IMG/VR virus record: IMGVR_UViG_3300034104_003795
Coordinates: 209,998 to 273,997 of that record
Source of the DNA: a virus
Reading direction: 5' to 3' (one strand)
Length of the DNA stretch: 64,000 nt
The notes below the pieces were generated by a model, which made no database searches, was not told the DNA's origin, and saw only the letters and a program-made list of their open reading frames with translations. Shown in pieces: positions 24,516 to 33,397 of the stretch (positions are counted from its first letter, which is position 1; each line of letters starts with the position of its first letter). The position numbers were made by a program, and so were the translations under genes.

Positions 24516-24519
24516 CTTT
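24493..24519 (-). terminator. Rho-independent terminator after the 304-residue head gene
   Basis: Minus strand: AAAGTTTGG, loop TAATT, CCAAACTTT (9 bp) followed by a T run, beginning 13 bases after the stop of the gene at 24532. It ends the upstream head operon just before the methyltransferase cassette. Confidence 0.85.
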
Positions 24520-24531
24520 CTTTATACTTTT

Positions 24532-25446
24532 TTATTCGAAATCAGGACTTTGTTCTACGTCCTTATATAAATTATCAATATATTTTCTTTCTATATCTGC
24601 CAAATTTCTTCTATACATTTCCAATTGATTAGTTCCCTTTTTCAAAAGTGGCATCATAGCTTCCTTTTTCTTTGGGTTCTTTTCAGCAAAGTATTTAGCA
24701 CCCATAGCTCTTTGTGCATCTTCTAATTCTCTAACTTTCTTTTGTACTGCTAAGTATTTTACATACATTTTAGGTACACCACCATATAAACCAGCTTCAT
24801 TTACTACTCCTTCCGGTACACAATTTGGAACTTGTCTACCACCCTTATTTTTCATACCAACTTGCTTATATCCTTTCCAACAAGGTGAATCTTCTTTTAT
24901 TGACTCACTTTTAACAACTTTTCCTTTTTGTTTAAAAAGTTGTTTAATATCATCTTGCGCATTTGGGTCATTTTTTCTCCACTTTTTAATTAAATCAAAT
25001 AATTTTCTTTCATCAGAACTATTCAATGGAGCAAGTTTACCTTTACCACTTCCCAATGCCATACCATTTTTGTACCAATATTCAAAATCTTTTACGTCAT
25101 CAAATAACCAAGTTGGTAAAACTCTTATATTAAATGATTCTTTTATTGAACCTTCGTTTGTTCCGTATTCGTGGTAGTTTCCAGCTGCTTGAGAAATATA
25201 GTTTTCTGCTTTAGAGATATGGTCTTGAATCCAAGCTGGTATTTCTTTTTCATTCTCACCCATTTTAGCTTTCAATTCAGTTGCCATCTTAATAATGGTA
25301 TCTAATTGATTTTGTCCCATAGAAACTTCGTGGTCTTCACCTTCAGCTTCTTTAATGAATGCAGTTGCAAATGGATTAGAAATTACTTTACCCATTTCAA
25401 ATTTACCAAATGCTTTTTGATTTACTAATCCACCTAACTTAATCAT
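24532..25446 (-). CDS. Conserved head-module protein with CWxGY motif, unknown function
   Basis: 304 residues. It begins MIKLGGLVNQKAFGKF and includes IPAWIQDHISKAENYISQA with NYHEYG (about 90-115), a segment I recall from other T4-like phage proteins, and CWKGYKQVGMKNKGG followed by PNCVPE (about 205-228), a short cysteine motif recurring in structural proteins of marine T4-like phages. The C-terminal 70 residues are strongly helical and charged. It lies between the prohead protease gene and the scaffold gene and ends the operon with a terminator, so a head-assembly or internal-core role is likely. Function is not known. Confidence 0.8.
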   Translation of the reverse strand: MIKLGGLVNQKAFGKFEMGKVISNPFATAFIKEAEGEDHEVSMGQNQLDTIIKMATELKAKMGENEKEIPAWIQDHISKAENYISQAAGNYHEYGTNEGSIKESFNIRVLPTWLFDDVKDFEYWYKNGMALGSGKGKLAPLNSSDERKLFDLIKKWRKNDPNAQDDIKQLFKQKGKVVKSESIKEDSPCWKGYKQVGMKNKGGRQVPNCVPEGVVNEAGLYGGVPKMYVKYLAVQKKVRELEDAQRAMGAKYFAEKNPKKKEAMMPLLKKGTNQLEMYRRNLADIERKYIDNLYKDVEQSPDFE

Positions 25447-25448
25447 AA

Positions 25449-26006
25449 TTATTTCTTTTTCATTGCAAGTCTTTCTCTCATTACATCAGTTGGGATATCA
25501 GAGATTTCATAGTAACGATTTAAGATGTGACCCATATCTTCATATAAAGCATGTAATCTTTCATCCATTGCTTTTGCTTCAACAGAGAACTTATCAAATT
25601 GCTTACCCAACTTATCCAACTCACTCATATTTCTTTTTACAGTTTGAGCATCAAACCAATCGTTAGCTTCTCTTAAAGATAATTCTTTTGCAGCTTCAAC
25701 AATTGCTCCTAATGTTTCTGAAACTTCAGTCATATCTGAATTTCGTTTCATTTGGTCTTGGAAAGTATTGTATGTAGATATAATTTCTAAAAAGTGTTTT
25801 TTAACTTCTAAAGATAATTTTCTATCAGGTTGTTCTAAATTCTCCTTAATAGAAAATTTACCATCCTTAATCTTTACTTCGTTAATTGCAGTTTTACGGA
25901 TATCATTGTATCCTTTAGCTATTTTATTTACCCCTTTAGGTTGTTCCACATTCAACTTAAATTTGTTGTTGTGTACATAATCATATATGTCGAAATTCTT
26001 GCTCAT
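25449..26006 (-). CDS. Helical head-module protein, unknown function
   Basis: 185 residues, almost entirely helical and charged, with coiled-coil-like heptads from about residue 65 to 165 (LEVKKHFLEIISTYNTFQDQ, then LDKLGKQFDKFSVEAKAMDERL). No enzymatic motif is visible. It is two bases from the next gene and one base from the protease gene before it, so it belongs to the prohead operon. A core or scaffold-associated protein is the best guess. Confidence 0.75.
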   Translation of the reverse strand: MSKNFDIYDYVHNNKFKLNVEQPKGVNKIAKGYNDIRKTAINEVKIKDGKFSIKENLEQPDRKLSLEVKKHFLEIISTYNTFQDQMKRNSDMTEVSETLGAIVEAAKELSLREANDWFDAQTVKRNMSELDKLGKQFDKFSVEAKAMDERLHALYEDMGHILNRYYEISDIPTDVMRERLAMKKK

Positions 26007-26007
26007 C

Positions 26008-26601
26008 TTATGCTATTTCAGTTATTATTTCTCTCATTAGGTCTTGTGCCTTGCAGTATTCTCCACAAACATCAGTACCAATATTTTTTAGTGGATTTAC
26101 GGATTCGTTCATTGGGACCATAAATGCACCATGTGTAGATGGGTTAGAAACAAAATCCCAACCAATCAATTCAAAGTCTTCTTGTACTTCCACTTTATTT
26201 CCACTCATAGGTCTAGTTGAACCCATACCTCTTGAAGAAATACCTAATAGAATTCCAGCTTTTAATAACTCTTTAAGAATGTTACCAGATGGAGTTCCTA
26301 ATATTTCAACAGTCCCACAAAGGTCATCACCTTCCCACCAAATTTCTCTGATGTTATGTGATACGTTCTTTAAGTTGATAACCGTTGAATCTGGATGGTC
26401 TAATTCACCCAATGCTCTACGTTCTTTAATAAACGTTAAATATTTTTTTGCTTCTCTTTCAAGAATTGGTTTTGGATACACTCTACCATTTTGGTTCTCG
26501 GCACCAGCTCTTTGTAGAACTCCTTTTACCAAAGTTCTTCCACCTTCATCTTCTTTTATTTTACCTTCAAATAGGTGTGTTTCTATTAATAATGATTTCA
26601 T
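26008..26601 (-). CDS. 21: Prohead core protease, T4 gp21-like
   Basis: 197 residues, close to the T4 gp21 length of about 212. The enzyme matures the prohead by cutting capsid and scaffold proteins. It has the expected early strand (TLVKGVLQRAGAENQNGRVYP), a candidate catalytic histidine in GELDHP (His69) and candidate serine in GISSRGMGS (Ser122 or Ser123), followed by FELIGWDFVSNPS, the hallmark order of the gp21/herpesvirus-assemblin-type protease family. It is one base from the helical gene downstream and lies in the canonical position between portal and scaffold/capsid genes. Confidence 0.93.
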   Translation of the reverse strand: MKSLLIETHLFEGKIKEDEGGRTLVKGVLQRAGAENQNGRVYPKPILEREAKKYLTFIKERRALGELDHPDSTVINLKNVSHNIREIWWEGDDLCGTVEILGTPSGNILKELLKAGILLGISSRGMGSTRPMSGNKVEVQEDFELIGWDFVSNPSTHGAFMVPMNESVNPLKNIGTDVCGEYCKAQDLMREIITEIA

Positions 26602-26610
26602 TCTATCTTA

Positions 26611-27279
26611 TTATTTTACCGATTCCATTTTACTTCTAATCTTATTAGTAATACTACCTAATTGAGATTTATCAATACCCAACCCATCAACTACTTGTGC
26701 TACTAATTGTAATTTTTGAGTTGAACTTAATTTAGCATCTTTAATTTTATCAATAGCCATTCCCAATCTTTGTTTAACAGATGATGGTATTGTTGCTTTT
26801 GGCAATTCAGCTGCTATATCTTCGTTAGTTTTACCAGCTCTTAAATCTGCTAAATCATCTCCTTCGATATCACCATCCTTATCAACATCTAATTTATGTT
26901 GGTCACCTTTTAATGCTTCAGTTTTTTCACCTCTACCATTCCAAGCAGAATCAACTTTATTAAAGAATGCTTTCTTTTCATCATCTGTCATATCATTAAT
27001 ACCCTTCCCAGCTTTTTCTAAAGCTTTTTTGAAGAATGCTTGATAATCTGCTTCTTCTACCATCACTTCTTTTACAAGTTCTTTTAATCTTTCTCTTGAT
27101 ATTGTTTCTTTGTGCATAGGTAATCCTTTGTGTTTTGTAGATGCATAATCTTTAGCATCTTTCTTTTTCATTGAATCTGCTGCTTTTTCAACTTCTTTAG
27201 ATGGTGCTTCCATGTCTCCTTTTTGTAATGCATGGACCATACCCATAAATTTTTGTTGTGCTTTTGATACTGCTGGCAT
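26611..27279 (-). CDS. Head-module protein with DUF3008-like N-terminus and an EF-hand-like loop
   Basis: 222 residues. The N-terminus (MPAVSKAQQKFMGMVHALQKG, then AADSMKKKDAKDYASTKHKGLP) is a small conserved phage module of the DUF3008 kind. In the middle DVDKDGDIEGDDL has the spacing of a calcium-binding EF-hand loop (D-x-D-x-D-G-x-I). The C-terminal part is helical (VKQRLGMAIDKIKDAKLS). Two bases separate it from the gene before. Position between portal and protease matches that of T4 head-core genes (67, 68), though I see no sequence similarity to those. Function unknown. Confidence 0.8.
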   Translation of the reverse strand: MPAVSKAQQKFMGMVHALQKGDMEAPSKEVEKAADSMKKKDAKDYASTKHKGLPMHKETISRERLKELVKEVMVEEADYQAFFKKALEKAGKGINDMTDDEKKAFFNKVDSAWNGRGEKTEALKGDQHKLDVDKDGDIEGDDLADLRAGKTNEDIAAELPKATIPSSVKQRLGMAIDKIKDAKLSSTQKLQLVAQVVDGLGIDKSQLGSITNKIRSKMESVK

Positions 27280-27280
27280 C

Positions 27281-27844
27281 TTATAAAGTTCTTAATTTTT
27301 CAGTTATTCCCATTAACCTTTCTCTGATTTTATATAAAGATGCATTTGTTCTTTTCCAGTAATCTTCTTTCTTAAGTCCATTTTCAGTCTTAATTTTAGA
27401 ATACCAATTAACAAACTTCTCTATTTCAGAAAGTTGTTTGTGTATATTAGAAACTCCTCTACCAACTTTTGCTCTTGGTGAGGATTCTTCTCTTTTTAAT
27501 TCTAACCATCTATTTTCCGCAACAATCATTCCACTAATATCTGCAACTTTTGCCGTATCAACTTCTTTTGCAGCGGTTGGTTTCATTGGTAATGCTTCAT
27601 CTTTACTAGCTGGCACATCACCCAACGCCCAATCCTTTTCACCTTCTTCTAAATTATCAACTACGGTTCCACCGGTTACTTTTGCTAATCTATTATTTTT
27701 CTTTGCAGTTTGTCCAGGTTTAGCAAATGCAGCAGGAGTATTATATCCTGCAACGTTTCCGGTTACACTCATTTCATCCAATGTTCTTTGAATGTTTCTT
27801 TCTCTAACGTATTTACGAATAGCTTCTTTTAATCTTGCTTCCAT
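27281..27844 (-). CDS. Head-module protein, unknown function
   Basis: 187 residues, basic and helical at both ends (KEAIRKYVRERNIQRTLDEM at the start; SEIEKFVNWYSKIKTENG and LYKIRERLMGITEKL at the end) with a low-complexity middle containing NLEEGEKDWALGD. Start and stop abut the neighbouring head genes (one base shared at 27844). The N-terminal helix followed by a disordered linker resembles phage core proteins that are trimmed by the prohead protease, but this is only a positional argument. Confidence 0.7.
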   Translation of the reverse strand: MEARLKEAIRKYVRERNIQRTLDEMSVTGNVAGYNTPAAFAKPGQTAKKNNRLAKVTGGTVVDNLEEGEKDWALGDVPASKDEALPMKPTAAKEVDTAKVADISGMIVAENRWLELKREESSPRAKVGRGVSNIHKQLSEIEKFVNWYSKIKTENGLKKEDYWKRTNASLYKIRERLMGITEKLRTL

Positions 27845-28713
27845 TATTTTACTTTAGATTTAAGTTCCTTAATTAGCTCATAAGAAAGCATAATAGATGA
27901 AACTTGTCCATCAGATACACTTTTTCCAATTTTCATTTTTTCTAAAACGGAAATAGTTTCTGATAATTTAATTTGTGTAACTTTATCTTTTAGTTTTGAT
28001 TTAATGCTATTTAATTCTGCAATTATATTTGGTAATTCTTTTCCAACATAATCTACGAATTTGGTAGTATTTGAGATGTTGTTTATATATTCTTTCAACA
28101 AATTCTTTTGAGAATTATCTAAATTTGTATATTTTTTGTTGAAAGTTTCTACTAGAATCTTATAGGTAAGTAATCGTAGGTCTTTGTCTTGTTGTTTATA
28201 GGTTTCAATCAACTTCTTATCTTCGGTTGGTTGAGTTTTTAAAGCAGGTTTTGAGGTAATGTTTTCAATTAGGGTAATTTTAGAATTAAAGATATCTTTA
28301 ATATCATATCCTTCTGCTCTTTTAGATTCAAATACTTTATAGATAGATGCTAGTACTTTATAGTTAGAAATAGGGGATGATAGGAATTGTTCAATTTCAA
28401 ATTTTGCCGAAATTTCTTTAATAAGGTTAAATTTTTCTTTAGAAAGTGTATTTTGGTTCAATTTAGCATGTGCATCACATACCGTTTCTACCAATCTATC
28501 TGCTTTTGTTTCAGAACTATATTTTTCCTTTAATAGTATATCATAAAGACGTAGTTCTTTATTTAACTCCGTATTTGGAGCAAAGAACTCTTTTACGATT
28601 TTTTTAGCGTTTTCGGTCTTATCGCCATTAAGAACTTCCAATGTTATTTGTCTTACTAAAAGCTCAAATAACACTCCAGTATTCTTAAACTTGGAATGTT
28701 TAATTTTTTTCAT
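27844..28713 (-). CDS. Helical head-module protein next to portal, unknown function
   Basis: 289 residues, lysine-rich and helical throughout. It begins MKKIKHSKFKNTGVLFELLVRQITLEVL, a motif I recall in uncharacterised proteins next to portal genes of marine T4-like phages. Other visible parts are ELRLYDILLKEKYSSE and a C-terminal helix SYELIKELKSKVK. A late-promoter motif lies 42 bases upstream in a 66-base gap, so it starts the prohead-core operon, which continues through 24532. Possible core or chaperone role; not assigned. Confidence 0.75.
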   Translation of the reverse strand: MKKIKHSKFKNTGVLFELLVRQITLEVLNGDKTENAKKIVKEFFAPNTELNKELRLYDILLKEKYSSETKADRLVETVCDAHAKLNQNTLSKEKFNLIKEISAKFEIEQFLSSPISNYKVLASIYKVFESKRAEGYDIKDIFNSKITLIENITSKPALKTQPTEDKKLIETYKQQDKDLRLLTYKILVETFNKKYTNLDNSQKNLLKEYINNISNTTKFVDYVGKELPNIIAELNSIKSKLKDKVTQIKLSETISVLEKMKIGKSVSDGQVSSIMLSYELIKELKSKVK

Positions 28714-28754
28714 TTACTTACCCTATATTTGTTCTACCCTATAAACTAACACAT

Positions 28755-28762
28755 ATAAATAT
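28755..28762 (-). promoter_or_regulatory. Candidate late promoter motif (sense ATATTTAT)
   Basis: Sense context GTTTATATTTATATG, 42 bases upstream of the gene starting at 28713. The leader behind it contains ATAGGGTA twice (TATAGGGTAGAACAAATATAGGGTAAG), a small direct repeat of unknown meaning. Confidence 0.55.
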
Positions 28763-28779
28763 AAACAAATTAATGTTTA

Positions 28780-30555
28780 TTAAATTTTTGTATCATCTAA
28801 TAGGTTTTTTTCATCAAGCATACCCGATTTTTCATTTAAAACCGTCTTTTTTGATGAAATTCCGTTTATATATTCTCTTGCTAACTTCTTAGCGTTTGTA
28901 TTTAAATATCTATCATCTCGTTTTCTCTCCTTATGATTCTCCTTATCTCCCAATGGGTCTCTGCCGTATGGGTGTTTATCTTTACCATAAGTGTTTCCTT
29001 CTCTAGGTCTACCCACATTTCTATTCAATTCAATTTCAGTTTTTAACTTTTGAATTTCTTCTTCTACATTTTGTTGTTCTGGTGGATTTGCTGGGTCCTG
29101 TCCTTGTTGTTCAATTGAACTATGTCTGAATCTATCTTTAAGGTCTAAAATTACTTTAGCTCTTTCCATATCAATTTCATCTTGAGATAATCCAAAGATA
29201 TTATGGTATGCCCAATCAGATGATAACATATTAAGTGCTTTTGCATCAGATGCTAATCTAACCTTCTCACTCCATAAGTTTACTTTTTCTTGCTCATAGA
29301 TTGTAGAAGCGTTTGTCAAACTTAATTCAAAGTTTGTCATTTCAGAATCTTCTATACCATTTGATGCCAAGTGAACTACTGCAATTTTTGCTAATTCACT
29401 AACAACCGTTCTTTGAATTCTTTCAATAGTTCTTGCAAAACGAACATCTTCTGCAGCCAATGTAGCTTTACCATTCACATTCTCATCATAAGATAAGTAC
29501 GCTTTTGGTACTCTCAAAGCTGCAAATAATTTATGTTTTAAATAATCAATATCTTCAATTGCTGCATAATCTAATCCAGCTAAATTATCAATATTAGTAC
29601 CACTATCACTACCACGTACAGGTAGGAAGAAATCTTCGGTAAGGTTTTGGATATTATATTTTAAGTTGTAATCTCCGGTGTTCTTATCAACAAATGGAGT
29701 TTTCTTCATTTTATTGATAATTTTTTGCATATAGTTATCTACTTCCTGTGGTGGGATATTACCTATATCAATTTTGAACACTCTTTTTTCAGGTGCTCTC
29801 ATAATACGATGAATTAACATCGCATCTTCCATAAGTGATAATTGTTTCCAAATTCTTCTTGCACCCTCAATCATTGATTTACCATAAGGAAGGAAGTTAG
29901 TATCTGATAACATTCTAAAGTGAGCCATCTCATATTGCTCATATTCCTTCTTGCCAAATCTATCCAATTCAATCTTATATTTTACATAATCAGGATTGTT
30001 TGGGTCAGTACCTTCTAATCTTTCTACATTATATGTTGAGTGAGGTGCTACGTTGATAATACCTTTACCAGGTAGGATTTCTAATGCCAAAAAAGCATCA
30101 CCATATTTTACTAAATTTCTAATCCAAGGCCATAAGTTAAACTCCACATTCATTATATCATAGAATAAATTGTGAAGCATTTCTCTTACATTCTCATTTG
30201 TGGATTTAATTTGAAGTACATCACCATATTCATTTTTAGTTGTACTTTCATCCGCATATATATCTAAAGCAGAACCAATGATTGGGTCCATATCCATAGC
30301 ATCATAATCTCTAAAAAGTTCTCTACGAACTTGATGATATGCCATTGATTGAGCACCCTGATGAGTTTCAAAATAAGACCTTTGTAACTTCGTATATCTA
30401 TCTCTTAAATTTACAAAGTTTGTATTTGATTGACGGTCTTCAATATCAACCACTCTACGTTTACCATCTTTATCAACGGTTACGATTGCATTGGTTGAAA
30501 ATAGTTTTTTTAGTCTCCCAAAGAAACTCCTATCGTCTTGAAATTGTTCTGCCAT
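28780..30555 (-). CDS. 20: Portal protein, T4 gp20-like
   Basis: 591 residues; T4 gp20 is about 524. The portal is the dodecameric ring at the head vertex through which DNA is packaged. Matching segments include YHQVRRELFRDYDAMDMDPII near residue 55-75, SALDIYADEST, the DTNFLPYGKSMIEGARRIWKQL helix region, EDAMLIHRIMRAPEKRVFKIDIGNIP, the core FLPVRGSDSGTNIDNL, and a C-terminal helix. The gene lies between terminase and protease, the usual T4-like order. Eight bases separate it from the gene before. Confidence 0.96.
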   Translation of the reverse strand: MAEQFQDDRSFFGRLKKLFSTNAIVTVDKDGKRRVVDIEDRQSNTNFVNLRDRYTKLQRSYFETHQGAQSMAYHQVRRELFRDYDAMDMDPIIGSALDIYADESTTKNEYGDVLQIKSTNENVREMLHNLFYDIMNVEFNLWPWIRNLVKYGDAFLALEILPGKGIINVAPHSTYNVERLEGTDPNNPDYVKYKIELDRFGKKEYEQYEMAHFRMLSDTNFLPYGKSMIEGARRIWKQLSLMEDAMLIHRIMRAPEKRVFKIDIGNIPPQEVDNYMQKIINKMKKTPFVDKNTGDYNLKYNIQNLTEDFFLPVRGSDSGTNIDNLAGLDYAAIEDIDYLKHKLFAALRVPKAYLSYDENVNGKATLAAEDVRFARTIERIQRTVVSELAKIAVVHLASNGIEDSEMTNFELSLTNASTIYEQEKVNLWSEKVRLASDAKALNMLSSDWAYHNIFGLSQDEIDMERAKVILDLKDRFRHSSIEQQGQDPANPPEQQNVEEEIQKLKTEIELNRNVGRPREGNTYGKDKHPYGRDPLGDKENHKERKRDDRYLNTNAKKLAREYINGISSKKTVLNEKSGMLDEKNLLDDTKI

Positions 30556-30563
30556 AATTTATT

Positions 30564-31001
30564 TTACCATTTTCTACAAGACCAATATCTTGCTTTTGTT
30601 CTTGGACCGGGATTATCACAATTGTGTCTTGCTCTAAAATTAGCCCTTCTACCAGGATTATTTTTCTTAATTTTTACCCCTTTCTGTCCAAAGTTTACTT
30701 TAATAACTTTACCAGTTTTAGGATTTTTAACATATACCTTAAACTTTTTCACATCACCTGCCATTGGTTTACCCAATTTCACTTCTCTACCTTGATATTC
30801 GGCTTCAAAAACACAACTACAATTAGCTTCATCTAATGATTGTGAATATGCTTTAAGATAATTGATAAAATCATCCATATCTTCTTGCTCTACATCCAAT
30901 TCATCATAATCATCAATTGGATTATCAGCCGGTTGGTCTCCTTTTGAATATGCTTTATCTACATATTCATCTTCTTTTAGGATATTTGTTAATTTAATCA
31001 T
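30564..31001 (-). CDS. Conserved small protein with C-terminal RARHNCDNPGP motif
   Basis: 145 residues. The N-terminal half is acidic (VEQEDMDDFINYLKAYSQSL). The C-terminal half is basic with KKFKVYVKNPKTGKVIKVNFG, then RRANFRARHNCDNPGP and KARYWSCRKW, a module I recall at the ends of virion-associated proteins in marine T4-like phages. Two cysteines in that module and two (CSCVF) before it could bind metal. It sits between terminase and portal behind its own late-promoter motif and has one of the few clear Shine-Dalgarno sequences (AGGAGA, eight bases before ATG). Function unknown. Confidence 0.8.
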   Translation of the reverse strand: MIKLTNILKEDEYVDKAYSKGDQPADNPIDDYDELDVEQEDMDDFINYLKAYSQSLDEANCSCVFEAEYQGREVKLGKPMAGDVKKFKVYVKNPKTGKVIKVNFGQKGVKIKKNNPGRRANFRARHNCDNPGPRTKARYWSCRKW

Positions 31002-31033
31002 TTTGGTCTCCTTTTTCTATTTTGACATATATC

Positions 31034-31041
31034 ATAAATAT
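31034..31041 (-). promoter_or_regulatory. Candidate late promoter motif (sense ATATTTAT)
   Basis: Sense context AGATATTTATGATATATG in the 64-base gap behind the terminase gene, 33 bases before the start of the 145-residue gene. A clear AGGAGA ribosome binding site lies between it and ATG 31001. Confidence 0.55.
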
Positions 31042-31065
31042 CTGAAATTGTCAAAACCCTACAAT

Positions 31066-32661
31066 TTATAACCATTGTGATAAATCCTCAAAATCATCAC
31101 CAATTTTCATCTTCCAAGGATTATCATCTCTATCGGATGGTCCATAAACACCAGCATGCTGCATATTCGATGAAATACCACCCAAAGTTCTCTTTGTAAG
31201 GTCAATACCTTCTTGTCTTAAACGAAGTGCAGTATCCCTTACCCACAATCCAATTGATAATGCCATCGTAAGGTCATCGTTATAACCCTTCATAGCTTCT
31301 GCTCTACCATTAATGAATATAAAAGTAAATAATTCATCAATTAAACGATTAGAACGGATTGTTACCGATTTTTCTCTAAAATATTCATCTAATTTAGAAA
31401 TAATTAAAGGTCTAGTTTTAGATGTTGTTGAAAACCCAGCTACCATTTGCCTCTCATCTGCTCTATATTTATTTTTCATTTGGTGTTCAACATCCACATA
31501 TTTTAAATCCTTACTCATATAGAATAAGTTTTTATAATCTCTATCTATACATTGTTGAATACACGCCCAACCAATATTTGAGTTTTCTATTACTAATAAA
31601 GCATCATTATATTCAGTTGATAAGTTTACTAAAAAGTTTCCAAAATCTTTTGTTTCAATTTTACCTTTGTATTCTGCAACCTGTGTTGCATTTAGTACAT
31701 CTATTACGTGACATCCAGAAAAGTCAGCACCATCTCCTCTAGCAACGTCCGCTACTACCATATAAGAGCCGTTTGTAGTTGGATATTCCCATCTCCAAAG
31801 ATTGCCATCAAATCCGGTTTTTTCAATTGGATTTTGACAATATGTTTCTTTATAGAACATTAATAATTCTGGATCAATTACAGTATCACCCGAAGATACG
31901 AAGTCACAATCACATTCTTGGGCTGCTTTTTTAGCACCCAATAATCTTTGTTGTTCATCTCTCCAACTCTGGTCTCTTTCAGGATGTACTGTCCAATGTA
32001 ATCGTATTGTATTAAATGGATTTGTTCCTTCTTCAGCATCTAACCAAGTTTTGTGGAACCAGTTACCCACACCATTAGGAGTAGAAAGTGCAATACAACT
32101 ACCACCCGTTGATAAGGTTGATTGTGCCGCTACCCAAATCTCATCAATATCATCAATAAACGCAGCCTCATCAAATATAAGTAAAGATAGAGCTTCAGAA
32201 CGTCCTGCATCAGGTGAACTCGCAATCGCTTTAATTTGAGAACCATTATTTAAACGAAGGGAAAGTTTGTTATCTTCCAAAGAACCACCCTTTAACCAAC
32301 TTGGTAATAAATCGTGCATTACCCTTACTTTAGTTACTAGGTTCTTTGCTACATCTTGTTTTGTTGCAATTACCAACACATTGAAATCGGTATTGAATAT
32401 CATCTTCCAAAGTGCATATCCAGCTGAAAGTGTTGAGATACCAGTTTGACGTGATTTCAATACTATATTAAATCGGTTATCTTTAAATTGTGTTAGAGTT
32501 TGTTCCTGAAATGGGAAAAGGTGAAAAGGTATCTTACCTCTCACCGGATGCTGAATCATACAATACTTTTTCATAAAGTGAATCGGGTCTACCGCACACT
32601 TTTTGTATTCATCTGCTATTATATCCTTCAGGGATTTCTTTTGTGTAATTCCAGTACTCAT
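31066..32661 (-). CDS. 17: Terminase large subunit, T4 gp17-like
   Basis: 531 residues. The motor cuts and pumps DNA into the head. ATPase motifs are clear: FPFQEQTL and a Walker A variant SRQTGIST (residues 70-77), Walker B LLIFDE (160-165), and a coupling segment STPNG. The nuclease half begins around residue 300 with DVARGDGADFSG, the usual first acidic motif, and ALLVIENSNIG follows. It is shorter than T4 gp17 (about 610 residues), mostly at the N-terminus. It directly follows the 227-residue gene by one base. Confidence 0.97.
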   Translation of the reverse strand: MSTGITQKKSLKDIIADEYKKCAVDPIHFMKKYCMIQHPVRGKIPFHLFPFQEQTLTQFKDNRFNIVLKSRQTGISTLSAGYALWKMIFNTDFNVLVIATKQDVAKNLVTKVRVMHDLLPSWLKGGSLEDNKLSLRLNNGSQIKAIASSPDAGRSEALSLLIFDEAAFIDDIDEIWVAAQSTLSTGGSCIALSTPNGVGNWFHKTWLDAEEGTNPFNTIRLHWTVHPERDQSWRDEQQRLLGAKKAAQECDCDFVSSGDTVIDPELLMFYKETYCQNPIEKTGFDGNLWRWEYPTTNGSYMVVADVARGDGADFSGCHVIDVLNATQVAEYKGKIETKDFGNFLVNLSTEYNDALLVIENSNIGWACIQQCIDRDYKNLFYMSKDLKYVDVEHQMKNKYRADERQMVAGFSTTSKTRPLIISKLDEYFREKSVTIRSNRLIDELFTFIFINGRAEAMKGYNDDLTMALSIGLWVRDTALRLRQEGIDLTKRTLGGISSNMQHAGVYGPSDRDDNPWKMKIGDDFEDLSQWL

Positions 32662-32662
32662 A

Positions 32663-33346
32663 TTAATCGTTAATAGGTCTTACTAAATCGTAATTTTTAT
32701 CTTTTAATTTTTCGTAAGCCTCATTTCTTAATTTTGTAGCCTGTTCAACTTCTTTTTCAAAATTAACAATATCTAAAAGTATTTCTGCTTTGAGTTCATC
32801 AACATCTCTTTCCATACTCCAAGTTTCAATCTTTCCATCTTCTTGAATTACTTCGTATGTTTGTTTAGCATCATTATAAGCCTGTTTGAATTGTGCAATC
32901 ACATCGTTACCGTATGCAATCATATTAGAGTATATCTTATAATCTTCATATGCTTCCCACAACCCATCAGTTTTGATTATTCTTTCTTTTTTTGCCAGAC
33001 AAGTTATACAATATCCTGTTTTGGATATTAATTTTTTATCAACTCTACCTATTTTGATTGTTTTACAATCTTCAGCTTTACAACTATTTAATTTATCTAA
33101 ATACGCTCTAGTCTCGGCCATAATATCACCTAATTCCGAAACTTCTATTTTACCTGCAGCATGTTGTTCCCAAGATTTACCATTATCATCAGTCCATCTT
33201 TCACCAACTTTTCTTTTTACTTTCTTCTTATCTGCTCCTGCGAATGAAATCTGTGTTTCCTTTTGATATTCTCCACCCGTTAAAACCATATCTACCAACT
33301 TTTTTCGAGTTGGATGCATGAATTTTTTATTGAATTCTCTTGCCAT
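32663..33346 (-). CDS. Zinc-ribbon-like protein preceding terminase; possible small-terminase analogue
   Basis: 227 residues. Four cysteines in SCKAEDC and YCITC (about 95-130) look like a zinc ribbon. The region before has KKVKRKVGERWTDDNGKSWEQH, a compact beta segment, and the C-terminal 110 residues form long charged helices. I recall this organisation in uncharacterised genes directly upstream of gp17 in marine T4-like phages. Position would suit the small terminase subunit (gp16), but I see no DNA-binding helix-turn-helix and no clear sequence match. A late-type motif lies 25 bases upstream, so this gene probably opens the packaging operon. Confidence 0.75.
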   Translation of the reverse strand: MAREFNKKFMHPTRKKLVDMVLTGGEYQKETQISFAGADKKKVKRKVGERWTDDNGKSWEQHAAGKIEVSELGDIMAETRAYLDKLNSCKAEDCKTIKIGRVDKKLISKTGYCITCLAKKERIIKTDGLWEAYEDYKIYSNMIAYGNDVIAQFKQAYNDAKQTYEVIQEDGKIETWSMERDVDELKAEILLDIVNFEKEVEQATKLRNEAYEKLKDKNYDLVRPIND

Positions 33347-33370
33347 ATTACTTACAATATATTTGTATAT

Positions 33371-33378
33371 ATAAGTAT
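33371..33378 (-). promoter_or_regulatory. Candidate late promoter motif, C variant (sense ATACTTAT)
   Basis: Sense context GATATACTTATATATACAAA, 25 bases before the gene starting at 33346. The sequence is almost identical to the one at 36742-36749, which argues that the C variant is functional and not a chance match. Confidence 0.55.
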
Positions 33379-33397
33379 ATCAAAATTCAAAAAACGA

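Noticed and set aside
32663-33346. Firm call as small terminase gp16
   Set aside because: Position fits but the zinc-ribbon-like cysteines and lack of a visible helix-turn-helix do not support it; left as an analogue at most.
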